DNA of 15,767 nt from an uncultured Eubacteriales bacterium (GTDB lineage Bacteria > Bacillota > Clostridia > Oscillospirales > Acutalibacteraceae): the NCBI GenBank assembly GCA_948815685.1, contig CAQJOC010000009.1, forward strand, positions 8,002-23,768, in the 5' to 3' direction. This document shows positions 7,284-14,753 of this stretch, one piece after another; positions within the stretch are counted from its first letter, which is position 1, and each line of letters begins with the position of its first letter. Below the pieces are notes generated by a model, which saw only the letters and a list, made by a program, of their open reading frames with translations, was not told the origin of the DNA and searched no databases. The position numbers were made by a program, and so were the translations under genes.

Positions 7284-8289
7284 CGCTTTCGGAGGAGATA
7301 ATGCTCCCTTGGAAATAATAAAAGGCTGTAGGATGGCAAAAGACGAATATGGTTTTCAAATTATTTTGGCAGGGAATGAAAAAAAAATAAAAAAGGTCTG
7401 TGAAGAAAACAATTTAAAAACAGACGATATGGAAATAATAGACGCTTTGGATAATATTTCCATGGAAGACGAGCCGGGAGAGATATTGAAATCAAAAAGC
7501 CAAAGTTCAATGGCGGTTGGACTACAAAATTTAGCTGACGGAGTCGGAGATGCTTTTGTGTCGGCAGGAAACAGTGGAGCTTTGGTGACGGGTGCAACGA
7601 TGATAACAAAACGTCTTAAGGGAGTTTTAAGATGTGCGTTTGCCCCTATAATTCCGAAGAACAAAGGTTCCTTTATGCTTATTGACAGCGGAGCAAACTC
7701 TCAATGCAGAGCCGAGATGTTAAGACAGTTTGGGATTATGGGGTCTATATATATGGAAAAAGTAATGAAAATAAAAAATCCTAAAGTCGGTCTTGCAAAT
7801 GTAGGAGTGGAAGAACATAAAGGTGACATTCTTAGAAAAGAGTCGTATAAGCTCTTATCCGAAAGCGGTATTAATTTTATAGGAAATGTGGAAGCAAGGG
7901 ATATCCCACTTGAGGGAGCGGATGTTATAGTTGCTGATGGATTTACAGGAAATATTATCTTAAAACTTTATGAGGGAATGGCTTCTTTGCTTTTTGGAAA
8001 ATTCAAGGAAATTTTATCTAAAAATTTAAAAACCAAATTAGCTGCCTCATTGATTTTGAAAGATATTAAAGATATGAAAAATCAGATTGATTATAATCAA
8101 TACGGCGGAGCACCGCTTATGGGAATCTCAAAACCTGTATTTAAAGCACACGGAAGTTCCACGGCAGTTACAATAAAAAATGCGATACGTCTTACAGGAG
8201 ATTACGTCAAGGAAAATGTTACAAAAACGATTTCCGAAGTACTTGAAGATATGAATATAAAAAAGCAGGATGGAAATGAGCAAAATTAA
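7267..8289 (+). CDS. plsX: Phosphate acyltransferase PlsX
   Basis: A 340-residue acyl-ACP:phosphate acyltransferase, the peripheral membrane enzyme that makes acyl-phosphate for glycerol-3-phosphate acylation by PlsY in phospholipid synthesis. It starts with the hallmark MKIIVDAFGGDNAP and keeps SAGNSGALVTGA, the central LIDSGANSQCRAEML, and the C-terminal YGGAPLMGISKPVFKAHGSS. AAGGTGAT lies six bases before the ATG. Overlap with trmFO implies co-transcription. In many Bacillota plsX is followed by acpP and then rnc. Here acpP is not present in the 134-base gap, so its acyl-carrier partner must be encoded elsewhere. The gap contains no FapR-like operator that I can recognise. Confidence 0.97.
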   Translation: MKIIVDAFGGDNAPLEIIKGCRMAKDEYGFQIILAGNEKKIKKVCEENNLKTDDMEIIDALDNISMEDEPGEILKSKSQSSMAVGLQNLADGVGDAFVSAGNSGALVTGATMITKRLKGVLRCAFAPIIPKNKGSFMLIDSGANSQCRAEMLRQFGIMGSIYMEKVMKIKNPKVGLANVGVEEHKGDILRKESYKLLSESGINFIGNVEARDIPLEGADVIVADGFTGNIILKLYEGMASLLFGKFKEILSKNLKTKLAASLILKDIKDMKNQIDYNQYGGAPLMGISKPVFKAHGSSTAVTIKNAIRLTGDYVKENVTKTISEVLEDMNIKKQDGNEQN

Positions 8290-8423
8290 AAAAATAATTT
8301 TGGGGAAATACACTATTTAAGTTCATTTATATTTATTTTAAGAAAAAAGATGTAAAATATTTTAAATTTTATTTATTAACTTATTTGCTTTTTTTATTTT
8401 GACAACAAAGGAGAAAAATAAAA
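8290..8423 (+). other. plsX-rnc intergenic gap lacking acpP
   Basis: This 134-base AT-rich gap has no acyl-carrier-protein reading frame. It holds a 12-base palindrome TAAAATATTTTA (8353-8364) and the rnc ribosome binding site AAAGGAG (8408-8414). A promoter could lie here, but no convincing -35/-10 pair stands out. Confidence 0.5.
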
Positions 8424-9101
8424 ATGCTTGAAGAATTAGAAAAAAACATAGGATATTGTTTTTCCAATAAAAAATATTTGAAAATTGCACTTACACATTC
8501 TTCGTATTCAAACGAGTCAAACGGAAAATTAAAAAGCTATGAAAGACTTGAATTTTTGGGAGATTCTGTTTTAAGCATAGTTACGTCGGATTATATATTC
8601 AAAAATTGTCCCGAACTACCTGAGGGAGAACTTAGTAAATTAAGAGCTTCACTTGTCTGTGAAAAAACGCTTTGTGAATTTTCTAAAAAGCTTGATGTTG
8701 GGAAGTATCTTAAACTCAGTCGGGGAGAAAAAAGGTCAGGCGGAGAAAACAGAGCATCACTACTTGCAGATGTTTTTGAATCCATAACAGCTGCGATATA
8801 TTTGGACGGCGGACTTGAAGAAGCAAAAAAATTCATACTTAGATTTATTGAACAAGAGGTAAAAAGTCCACATTTAAAAAGTATGAGGGATTTTAAAACA
8901 GATTTACAGGAAATAGTTCAAAAAAATCCGGAAGATAAAATAGAATATGTTTTAGTTGAAGAATCCGGACCGGACCACGATAAATCTTTTATTGTAGAGG
9001 TTCGTTTAGATGAAAATGTTATAGGTAGGGGGAAAGGCAAGAGCAAAAAGGAAGCGGAGCAGAAAGCTGCCAAGGAAGCTCTGTCTTTAATGGGATGCTG
9101 A
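8424..9101 (+). CDS. rnc: Ribonuclease III
   Basis: A 225-residue RNase III that cuts double-stranded RNA, notably rRNA precursors. The signature YERLEFLGDSVLS places catalytic acidic residues at Glu40, Glu43 and Asp47, and the second metal-site pair is Asp116 and Glu119 in LLADVFESI. The double-stranded RNA-binding domain occupies about residues 156-224, ending in GRGKGKSKKEAEQKAAKEAL. AAAGGAG lies ten bases before the ATG. The frame overlaps the radical SAM gene by seven bases, so the two are translated together. Confidence 0.98.
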   Translation: MLEELEKNIGYCFSNKKYLKIALTHSSYSNESNGKLKSYERLEFLGDSVLSIVTSDYIFKNCPELPEGELSKLRASLVCEKTLCEFSKKLDVGKYLKLSRGEKRSGGENRASLLADVFESITAAIYLDGGLEEAKKFILRFIEQEVKSPHLKSMRDFKTDLQEIVQKNPEDKIEYVLVEESGPDHDKSFIVEVRLDENVIGRGKGKSKKEAEQKAAKEALSLMGC

Positions 9102-10180
9102 AACATGAAAATATTTCAATATTTGTACCGAATAATGGCTGCCCTCATATGTGCAGTTTTTGTAATCAGTTTCAAATAACCGGAAAGAAACGACAACCGG
9201 GAATCAAAGATATTGATGATGCGATTAAAAATTCATATAAAAATAAATACAAAAATGAAGATAACAGTCAAGATAAACACGAAAATAAACATGAAAATGG
9301 TAATAAAAATATAATCAAACCTCAAAAAATTTTTAGAGAACTTGCATTTTTTGGGGGAAGCTTTACTGCGATAAAAAGAGATTATGCAGAAAGCCTTTTA
9401 TCTCATGCATATTGCTATATAAAATCCGGCGATATCGACGGAATACGCATATCAACTCGTCCCGACTGTATAAATGAGGAAATTTTAAAATTTTTGAAAT
9501 CTTATGGAGTTACTTCTATAGAGCTTGGAGCACAAAGTATGGTGGATAAAGTACTTTTTTATAATAATAGAGGCCATACGTCCGGTGATGTTAGGCATTC
9601 GTCGGGACTTATTAAAAATTATGGATTTGAACTCGGACTCCAGATGATGACGGGACTTTATGGGAGCGAAGAAAAAGACGATTTGTTCACAGCCAATGAG
9701 TTTATAAAATTGCAACCCGATACCGTAAGGATTTATCCGACTCTGATAATGAAAGGAACTAAGCTTCATGAACTTTTTAATTTAGGGAAATATATACCTA
9801 TTGATATTAATAAAGCAGTGGAGATTTGTGCAAAAATTTTAAATTTATTTAATTTTGCAGGGATAAAAGTAATACGATTAGGTCTTCATAGTTCAGACGG
9901 AATAAGTAAAAATCTTATAGCAGGTCCGTGGCATCCGGCATTTAAGGAACTTTGTGAAAGTAAAATCATTGTAGACAAGTGTATAAAATCCATAAAGGAA
10001 CTTGGATATGAAAAAAAGCCAATAAAAATACTTGTATCACCAAAATCCGTATCAAAAATTATAGGACAAAAACGGTCAGGGATAGAGAGAATTAAAAAAT
10101 TGTGTTCAGAAGTTCTTATTGAAGAAGACTATAAAATTAAAGATTTAAATTTTTTGATAAAAGAGCATAAACAGACTTAA
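9095..10180 (+). CDS. Elp3-type radical SAM protein
   Basis: A 361-residue radical S-adenosylmethionine enzyme. The iron-sulfur cluster motif is CPHMCSFC (Cys16, Cys20, Cys23). It is followed by FFGGSFTAI (85-93), the GIRISTRPDCI strand, ELGAQSM, and the LGLQMMTGLYG segment of the TIM barrel. The order matches the Elp3/coproporphyrinogen-oxidase-like group, and a gene of this kind often sits beside rnc and smc in Clostridia. Its substrate is not known from sequence. Residues about 47-75 are a Lys/Asn/Glu/His-rich low-complexity insert (KNEDNSQDKHENKHENGNKN), like the linker in dprA. The start overlaps the end of rnc. The expected smc/ftsY do not follow. Instead the next gene is convergent, 36 bases away, and no clear terminator lies between them. 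Confidence 0.87.
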   Translation: MLKHENISIFVPNNGCPHMCSFCNQFQITGKKRQPGIKDIDDAIKNSYKNKYKNEDNSQDKHENKHENGNKNIIKPQKIFRELAFFGGSFTAIKRDYAESLLSHAYCYIKSGDIDGIRISTRPDCINEEILKFLKSYGVTSIELGAQSMVDKVLFYNNRGHTSGDVRHSSGLIKNYGFELGLQMMTGLYGSEEKDDLFTANEFIKLQPDTVRIYPTLIMKGTKLHELFNLGKYIPIDINKAVEICAKILNLFNFAGIKVIRLGLHSSDGISKNLIAGPWHPAFKELCESKIIVDKCIKSIKELGYEKKPIKILVSPKSVSKIIGQKRSGIERIKKLCSEVLIEEDYKIKDLNFLIKEHKQT

Positions 10181-10216
10181 AAAGTTAAAAGCAAACAGGG
10201 AAAAGTAATAATATGA

Positions 10217-11005
10217 TTAATGTGAGGTTAAAAAATTTTCCAGAGGAATTCTGTTGTATCCTATCCAAACCGATATATTTTTTCTGTCATCTAAATTTTT
10301 TACATCCATTATAAATTTTAAATAAATATCCAAAGGAACCATAAATAGGTCACCTATTTTATTTTTTCCAAGAGCTATACGATTTGTTAAATCGGATACA
10401 TACCATTTTCCTTGCCATTTGTAAAGATTTGCCACATGGTCCTCATTGGTAATAAGGTATGTATCAACACCGATTTTGCGACCTACTGCCATCAATAAAG
10501 CTGCAAATTGGCGACATACTCCTGCTTTTAATTTTATACAGTAGTCAACCATGAGTTTATTCACATCTTCTCCATATTGACGCAATTGTTCTTCTTTATT
10601 GCCTACTAACTCGAGATGATTTTCAAGCCATTTTTCAAAACTCGGCATATTTGACTCGGCTTTTTGTCTGATTTCATTTCCTATTTGTTCGTCATATTTT
10701 AGCCTGTCCCCAAAATAGTCAAACCAAAACTTAAATATTTGCATTTGTTTATATGTAGGTTCTCGTGGAACTTCTTTTTTTAAACTCGAATTCGGAGTTT
10801 TAGATAACTTAGGTATCTCTGGTTTTTTAGAAGAATACTTTGGCTTTGATTCATCAGAATGGCCAAGATGAAAGCTGTCATGTACTTCAATTTTGGCTTT
10901 GTTTTTATCTTTAGAGCGTAAAGCTGGAATGCATGCACATGGTAAGGCGACACCTATAAGTAGTGCCGGAACCATAATTAGACATAAAATTTTTGTTGTA
11001 TTCAT
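10217..11005 (-). CDS. Exported transglutaminase-like cysteine peptidase-fold protein
   Basis: A 262-residue protein with a likely Sec signal: two-Lys-free start, MNTTK, a hydrophobic core to about residue 24, and small residues after it (PCACIPAL). The cysteines there do not form a good lipobox. A charged, proline-containing linker (about 30-85) follows. The C-terminal half carries a transglutaminase-like core with Cys164 in KAGVCRQFAALLMAV, His190 in NEDHVANLYK and Asp205 in GKWYVSDLT, in the order and spacing of the papain-like triad. Proteins with this fold act as peptidases, transglutaminases or peptide cyclases on the cell surface. The actual reaction is unknown. The gene is monocistronic and convergent to the radical SAM gene, with a strong promoter at 11041-11069. 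GAGTGAT before the ATG is the probable ribosome binding site. Confidence 0.82.
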   Translation of the reverse strand: MNTTKILCLIMVPALLIGVALPCACIPALRSKDKNKAKIEVHDSFHLGHSDESKPKYSSKKPEIPKLSKTPNSSLKKEVPREPTYKQMQIFKFWFDYFGDRLKYDEQIGNEIRQKAESNMPSFEKWLENHLELVGNKEEQLRQYGEDVNKLMVDYCIKLKAGVCRQFAALLMAVGRKIGVDTYLITNEDHVANLYKWQGKWYVSDLTNRIALGKNKIGDLFMVPLDIYLKFIMDVKNLDDRKNISVWIGYNRIPLENFLTSH

Positions 11006-11040
11006 AAAAAATCACTCAAAATTAATTAATAATTGATTTT

Positions 11041-11069
11041 ATTATAACATGTACGTTAAAAAATATCAA
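11041..11069 (-). promoter_or_regulatory. Sigma-A-type promoter for the transglutaminase-like gene
   Basis: On the minus strand, -35 TTGATA (11064-11069, five of six matches), a 17-base spacer and a perfect -10 TATAAT (11041-11046). It lies about 35 bases before the ATG at 11005. Confidence 0.75.
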
Positions 11070-11255
11070 ATATATAATTAAATTTACGCTGTTATGTGAA
11101 ATAACTTTAAAAATACAAATTTTAGTGAAATATTGGTTTAGTTTTCAAATTGTTTAACTATATCGTCATTATTTAATCATTTTCAGATAATACACTTAAT
11201 ATTAATGATATTGAGTTTAAATAGTGAATACTAAAAATTTTACGGGGGAACTTCA

Positions 11256-11825
11256 ATGGATAGAAATGATTTTAAAAACATGGTCGAAAAGTATAAAAAT
11301 GAGCTTATGAAAATGGCAGGACTCAATGTAAAAGCTCAGGGAATTTCCGAAACTGAGGTTCCGGGTGCTAAGATAAGTGAAAACAAAGATGCCGAAATAA
11401 AAAGCGAAGAAAACAAACAAGAAGACACTTTGTTTCCGGAAGATTCCGTTAATGCAATCGATGAATCTGAAAGCAATACTTACCAAGATTTTATGGATAA
11501 AAATAAGGAATACGGCTATCTAAAGGTACAGGCATTTGCAGCAAGCCAGGCTTTACCTATAGAGGGAGTCAAAGTTGTTGTAAGTAAAAAATTTTCCGAT
11601 ACAGATAAAATATTTTTCGAAGGGATTACAGATGAAAGCGGAATTATCGATGACATAAAACTTCCGGCTCCTTCTAAAGAACTTTCCGAACATCCTTCTG
11701 AAATTCTTCCTTATTCAAATTATAATTTTTCTTCGCAATATGAACAAGCCGAAACAGATAACGCTCGGTCAGTCCAAATTTTTCAAGGAATAAAGACAAT
11801 ACAGCCCATAAGAGTAATTTTATAA
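11256..11825 (+). CDS. Acidic protein with C-terminal Ig/prealbumin-like domain, partner of the SleC/SpoIID-like protein
   Basis: A 189-residue protein without a signal peptide. Residues 1-80 are hydrophilic and acidic (for example SENKDAEIKSEENKQED) and probably disordered. Residues about 86-189 look like a small beta-sandwich of the kind found in carboxypeptidase-regulatory domains: YGYLKVQAFAASQALPIEGV, then FEGITDESGIIDDIKLPAPS, ending in GIKTIQPIRVIL. From memory, short proteins with this pattern often sit directly upstream of the spore-type peptidoglycan-binding protein that follows here, 40 bases downstream, suggesting that the pair acts together. That link is inference. The ribosome binding site is GGGGGAA before the ATG. 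The 200 bases upstream contain no clear sigma-A promoter, so control by a sporulation sigma factor is possible but not shown. Confidence 0.75.
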   Translation: MDRNDFKNMVEKYKNELMKMAGLNVKAQGISETEVPGAKISENKDAEIKSEENKQEDTLFPEDSVNAIDESESNTYQDFMDKNKEYGYLKVQAFAASQALPIEGVKVVVSKKFSDTDKIFFEGITDESGIIDDIKLPAPSKELSEHPSEILPYSNYNFSSQYEQAETDNARSVQIFQGIKTIQPIRVIL

Positions 11826-11865
11826 ATAACTAAAATTTAAGCTTTGAGAAAGTTGAGATGATATT

Positions 11866-13206
11866 ATGGCAATGCCGACAATTCCGGAAAATATAACGAT
11901 ACACCTCGGAGACCCTGACCAACCTGCAAGGAATATAACGGTGCCTTTTGTAGATTATATAAAAAATGTTGCTTCGAGCGAAATATATCCAACCTGGCCC
12001 GACAGTGCATTAAGGGCAAACATATTGGCACAGGTATCTTTTGCGTTGAATAGAGTTTATACAGAATGGTACAGAAGTAGAGGATATGATTTTGATATAA
12101 CAAATTCTACAAGGTATGACCAAAAATACATAGAAAATCGTGATTTATTTGATAATATAGTAAAATTGGTTGACGATTTATTTAATGACTATGTGGTAAA
12201 ACAGGGAAGTGTGGAACCCTATTTTACACAATACTGCAGTGGAACAACTGTAACTTGTGAAGGGCTGTCTCAATGGGGAACTGTGGACCTTGCCGAACAA
12301 GGAATGTTTCCTTACCAGATACTTCAGTATTATTACGGAGATGATATAAATATAGTTTATGACGCTCCACTTGCGGAAAATGTACCTTCATATCCTGAAA
12401 CACTTTTAAGGTTAGGTAGTTCCGGAGAAGAGGTTCGTACAATACAAAGGCAACTCAACAGAATAAGTGATAACTATCCTGCCATACCTAAAATTCCTGT
12501 AACTGATGGAATTTTTAATGTACAGACAGAAAACTCGGTAAAAGAGTTTCAAAAAATATTTAATTTAACAGTAGACGGGATTGTGGGAAAGGCTACTTGG
12601 TATAAAATCAAATTTATATATAATAGTGTAAAAAGACTTGCAGAGCTTTCTTCAGAGGGAATTTCACCGGAGGAAGCGGCACCGCTTTATTCATCGGTTT
12701 TACGAGAAGGAGATACCGGAACAAATGTCGCTTTTGCACAGTATTATTTAGCACTAATATCATTTGTTGACCCCCAAATACCTCAGGTTGTGCTAAATGG
12801 AGTGTTTGATAAAAATATGAAAAATTCTGTTATAGCCTTTCAACAAAAATATGGCCTTGAACCCAATGGTGAAATTGACAGAAGAACTTGGAACAAAGTG
12901 TTGGAAGTATATAATACTACTATACAAGCATTAAAACAGCAATATGTTTCCGATAGTGAAAAAATTTATCCCGGTATAATTTTAACTCCAGGTTCTTCCG
13001 GAGATGACATATCTACACTTCAAAGACTATTACAGCAAGCTGCCCAAAAAAATTCGAGCATTCCTTCAGTGGAAGTTACCGGTACATTTGATGGGCCTAC
13101 GGAAAATGCGGTTCGGGTAATACAAGCTCAAAACAGTTTACCGGTTAATGGTTCAGTTGGTCCATTAACATGGGCTGCGATAGTAAATATTGCAGAAAGC
13201 CCTTGA
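11866..13206 (+). CDS. SleC/SpoIID-like protein with three peptidoglycan-binding repeats
   Basis: A 446-residue protein. The N-terminal half (about 28-165) carries SSEIYPTWPDSALRANILAQ, ALNRVYTEWYRSRGYDFDIT and then GLSQWGTVDLAEQGMFPYQI ending in LQYYYG, a layout I associate with the SpoIID/LytB-related, SleC-like proteins of Clostridia. Three peptidoglycan_binding_1 repeats follow at about 180-247, 278-346 and 373-440. Each has an LxxGSSGxxVxxxQ-type start (the second is degenerate) and a GIVGKATW/GEIDRRTW/GSVGPLTW-type end. Such proteins bind and may remodel cell-wall or spore-cortex peptidoglycan. No signal peptide is visible, which fits a spore protein made in the mother cell or forespore, or an unusual export route. 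It forms a pair with the preceding gene. No terminator is seen before the mecA promoter. Confidence 0.85.
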   Translation: MAMPTIPENITIHLGDPDQPARNITVPFVDYIKNVASSEIYPTWPDSALRANILAQVSFALNRVYTEWYRSRGYDFDITNSTRYDQKYIENRDLFDNIVKLVDDLFNDYVVKQGSVEPYFTQYCSGTTVTCEGLSQWGTVDLAEQGMFPYQILQYYYGDDINIVYDAPLAENVPSYPETLLRLGSSGEEVRTIQRQLNRISDNYPAIPKIPVTDGIFNVQTENSVKEFQKIFNLTVDGIVGKATWYKIKFIYNSVKRLAELSSEGISPEEAAPLYSSVLREGDTGTNVAFAQYYLALISFVDPQIPQVVLNGVFDKNMKNSVIAFQQKYGLEPNGEIDRRTWNKVLEVYNTTIQALKQQYVSDSEKIYPGIILTPGSSGDDISTLQRLLQQAAQKNSSIPSVEVTGTFDGPTENAVRVIQAQNSLPVNGSVGPLTWAAIVNIAESP

Positions 13207-13257
13207 TATAAGTATATTTTTTACAAAGATTGGAAAAAATACACATTAATTTATTGA

Positions 13258-13269
13258 AAAATCGATTTT
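13258..13269. promoter_or_regulatory. 12-bp palindrome just upstream of the mecA promoter
   Basis: AAAATCGATTTT is a perfect palindrome ending five bases before the -35 box of the mecA promoter. It is well placed for a regulator, but AT-rich palindromes occur by chance in this genome. Confidence 0.25.
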
Positions 13270-13273
13270 CCTC

Positions 13274-13302
13274 TTGCAAAATGCATAAAAATGTAGTATT
13301 AT
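13274..13302 (+). promoter_or_regulatory. Sigma-A-type promoter for mecA
   Basis: -35 TTGCAA (13274-13279), spacer of 17 bases, -10 TATTAT (13297-13302, five of six matches), ending 48 bases before the proposed TTG start. Confidence 0.7.
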
Positions 13303-13350
13303 ATAAACGGTAGAGTTAATAAGGTGTGTTTTAAGGAGGGGGGATCTATT

Positions 13351-13947
13351 TTGATAATCGAGAGAATAGATGAAAAAAAATTGATGATAATGTTAGAAGA
13401 ACAAGATATGAGTTCCCTGGAATTAACATATGACAAAGTTTCTTGGAAAAATCAAAAATTTAAAGTCCTTGTTGCAAAATTACTGGCCTTAGCTAAATTT
13501 AAAACAGGATTTTCCGCAGATGATGGTCAACTTTCGATAGAAACTATGCCTCAAGGTTCAGGATGTGTAATAATATTTACGCTATCTCCGGAATCAAAAG
13601 ACAAATCTAAAAATAATGCTATCGATTTACTTACAGATGGGACAGAGGCCTCAAGCTCATACATATATAAATTTGACAGAACAGATGATTTGCTGGAAGT
13701 ATGTGATAAAATAGAAAAAATGGAAAAATCGGTTATTAAATCCAGTACAATCTTTTATTTAAACAATACATATTTTGTTTTAATACATCCAGGGGGCAAG
13801 ATTCTTCCGGAAGCTGTTTCCGTAATTTTAAATGAATATGGAAATGAGCTTGAATATAGCAAAGTCTTTGAAGCATACTTGAATGAATTTGGTAGGCTTA
13901 TACATAGTGGCGATGCAATAGCATATGTAGGAAGATGTCTTGGCTAG
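13351..13947 (+). CDS. mecA: Adaptor protein MecA (ClpC adaptor family)
   Basis: A 198-residue MecA-family adaptor, which delivers substrates to the ClpC ATPase for ClpP proteolysis and in Bacillus restrains competence through ComK. The N-terminus IIERIDEKKLMIMLEEQDM is the usual opening of the family, and the C-terminal domain (about 113-198) carries the IYKFDRTDDLLEVCDKIEK, YLNNTYFVLIHPG and LNEYGNELEYSKVFEAYLNE pattern known to bind ClpC. The TTG at 13351 is taken as start because the protein then begins at the family position and AAGGAGGGGGGA (13333-13344) lies just ahead. A longer frame from GTG 13324 would put the ribosome binding site inside the gene. It has its own promoter at 13274-13302. 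dprA is the only other competence-related gene in the window. Confidence 0.88.
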   Translation: MIIERIDEKKLMIMLEEQDMSSLELTYDKVSWKNQKFKVLVAKLLALAKFKTGFSADDGQLSIETMPQGSGCVIIFTLSPESKDKSKNNAIDLLTDGTEASSSYIYKFDRTDDLLEVCDKIEKMEKSVIKSSTIFYLNNTYFVLIHPGGKILPEAVSVILNEYGNELEYSKVFEAYLNEFGRLIHSGDAIAYVGRCLG

Positions 13948-14428
13948 GAGTTTAGTCAGATAAAATAAGTTTCATATATCCGATTGAATGCTTTTGAGTG
14001 AAATGTATCTGTCTTTTCAAATGTGTAGCTCACAGACATTTTGTGACGTTACCGATATTTTAATTTTCTAAAGTAATTCTAGATACTCACTGAATTATAT
14101 GTCGGTGGGTATCTGCTTTTTTGTATAGCTATTCCAATTAGAAATAATCCAATTTATTTAAATTTTGCACTTCTTAATTGTGCAGTTCTTTTCTATTATT
14201 TAGAAAATATGATAACCGCAGTTAGGCCTTGTCTGAAAAATAAAAACAAACTATATATTTTACCCAATTCATAGATAAACCGAAGAAAATAAAGGCAAAG
14301 ACAGAAGAGTTGAGTTTTTAAAACTTATTAAAAATATATTAAATCGGTAAAATTTTTATAACAAACTTATAATATAAGCATATTTTTTTGTATCTATCAA
14401 TTTTTCCACTTTAGCTATTTTTTATTTT
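13948..14428. other. Gene-free interval after mecA
   Basis: No supported gene. It contains a terminator-like hairpin at 14082-14122 and most of the inverted-repeat element at 14225-14439. A small hairpin TCACA/TGTGA lies near 14030-14045. The rest, including 14123-14224, shows nothing I can name, though it may include the decayed 3' part of the transposase remnant at 14429-14743. Confidence 0.5.
14082..14122 (+). terminator. Rho-independent terminator, probably for mecA
   Basis: GATACTCACTGA (14082-14093) pairs with TCGGTGGGTATC (14102-14113) over 12 base pairs, two of them G-U in RNA, around an eight-base loop. TGCTTTTTT follows. It lies 135 bases after the mecA stop. It could instead end a small RNA starting after mecA. 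Confidence 0.7.
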
Positions 14429-14439
14429 TCAGACAAGAC
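14225..14439. mobile_element. MITE-like element with 19-bp perfect inverted repeats and TTA flanks
   Basis: CTTGTCTGAAAAATAAAAA (14228-14246) and TTTTTATTTTTCAGACAAG (14419-14437) are perfectly complementary. A direct TTA lies just outside each end (14222-14224 and 14440-14442), the three-base duplication expected for TNA-targeting insertion sequences of the IS5 superfamily. The 215-base interior has no open frame, so it would need a transposase supplied in trans. Its right end forms the last codons and stop of the IS1-like transposase remnant, which suggests that it inserted into that gene. Confidence 0.68.
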
Positions 14440-14743
14440 TTACATTGATCCGCAAATTGGTTGTGTTTGTAGACTCTATTTTCTTTGTATACTTTTTTAT
14501 CCAATATAAACATATATTTTTACTTATCTCAAGCATTCTTCCACTATTTCCTTCCATATACAATTTTATTGACTGTCTTCTTATCTCTTCATTATAGCAC
14601 TTTTCTTTCGGATTTGGCGTATATCTTTTTTCACTGTGTTTGCATTTATACGTTTGGTTCCCTGCTCGTGTTTTCCCTACCTTTATTTGGTTAACTTTTC
14701 TTTTACAATTTTTACATTCCTCATTTTTTATTTTATCATATAC
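14429..14743 (-). pseudogene. N-terminal remnant of an IS1-like transposase
   Basis: An open stretch of 104 codons on the minus strand reads ECKNCKRKVNQIKVGKTRAG, then NQTYKCKHSEKRYTPNPKEK, a helix-turn-helix region KLYMEGNSGRMLEISKNI, and CLYWIKKYTKKIES. This is the zinc-finger plus helix-turn-helix arrangement of the N-terminal part of IS1-family transposases. The second half of the zinc finger is damaged (CKHS where CxxC is expected), no ATG, GTG or TTG start opens the frame before the upstream stop codon, and the frame ends inside the inverted repeat of the element at 14225-14439. The DDE catalytic part is missing. A likely terminus of the same element is at 14754-14788. Confidence 0.68.
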
Positions 14744-14753
14744 CTACTCAAAT

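Noticed and set aside
8290..8423. Possible small acpP gene between plsX and rnc
   Set aside because: No open frame of about 75 codons and no DSL phosphopantetheine motif in the gap.
10181..10216. Terminator between the convergent radical SAM and transglutaminase-like genes
   Set aside because: The 36-base gap has no hairpin that I can see.
13324..13350. GTG at 13324 as the start of mecA
   Set aside because: The strong AAGGAGG lies inside this extension. TTG at 13351 matches the family N-terminus.
14485..14694. 69-codon open frame on the plus strand, hydrophobic
   Set aside because: It is the antisense of the IS1-like transposase remnant. There is no ribosome binding site, and its hydrophobicity comes from the T-rich complement of Lys/Glu codons.
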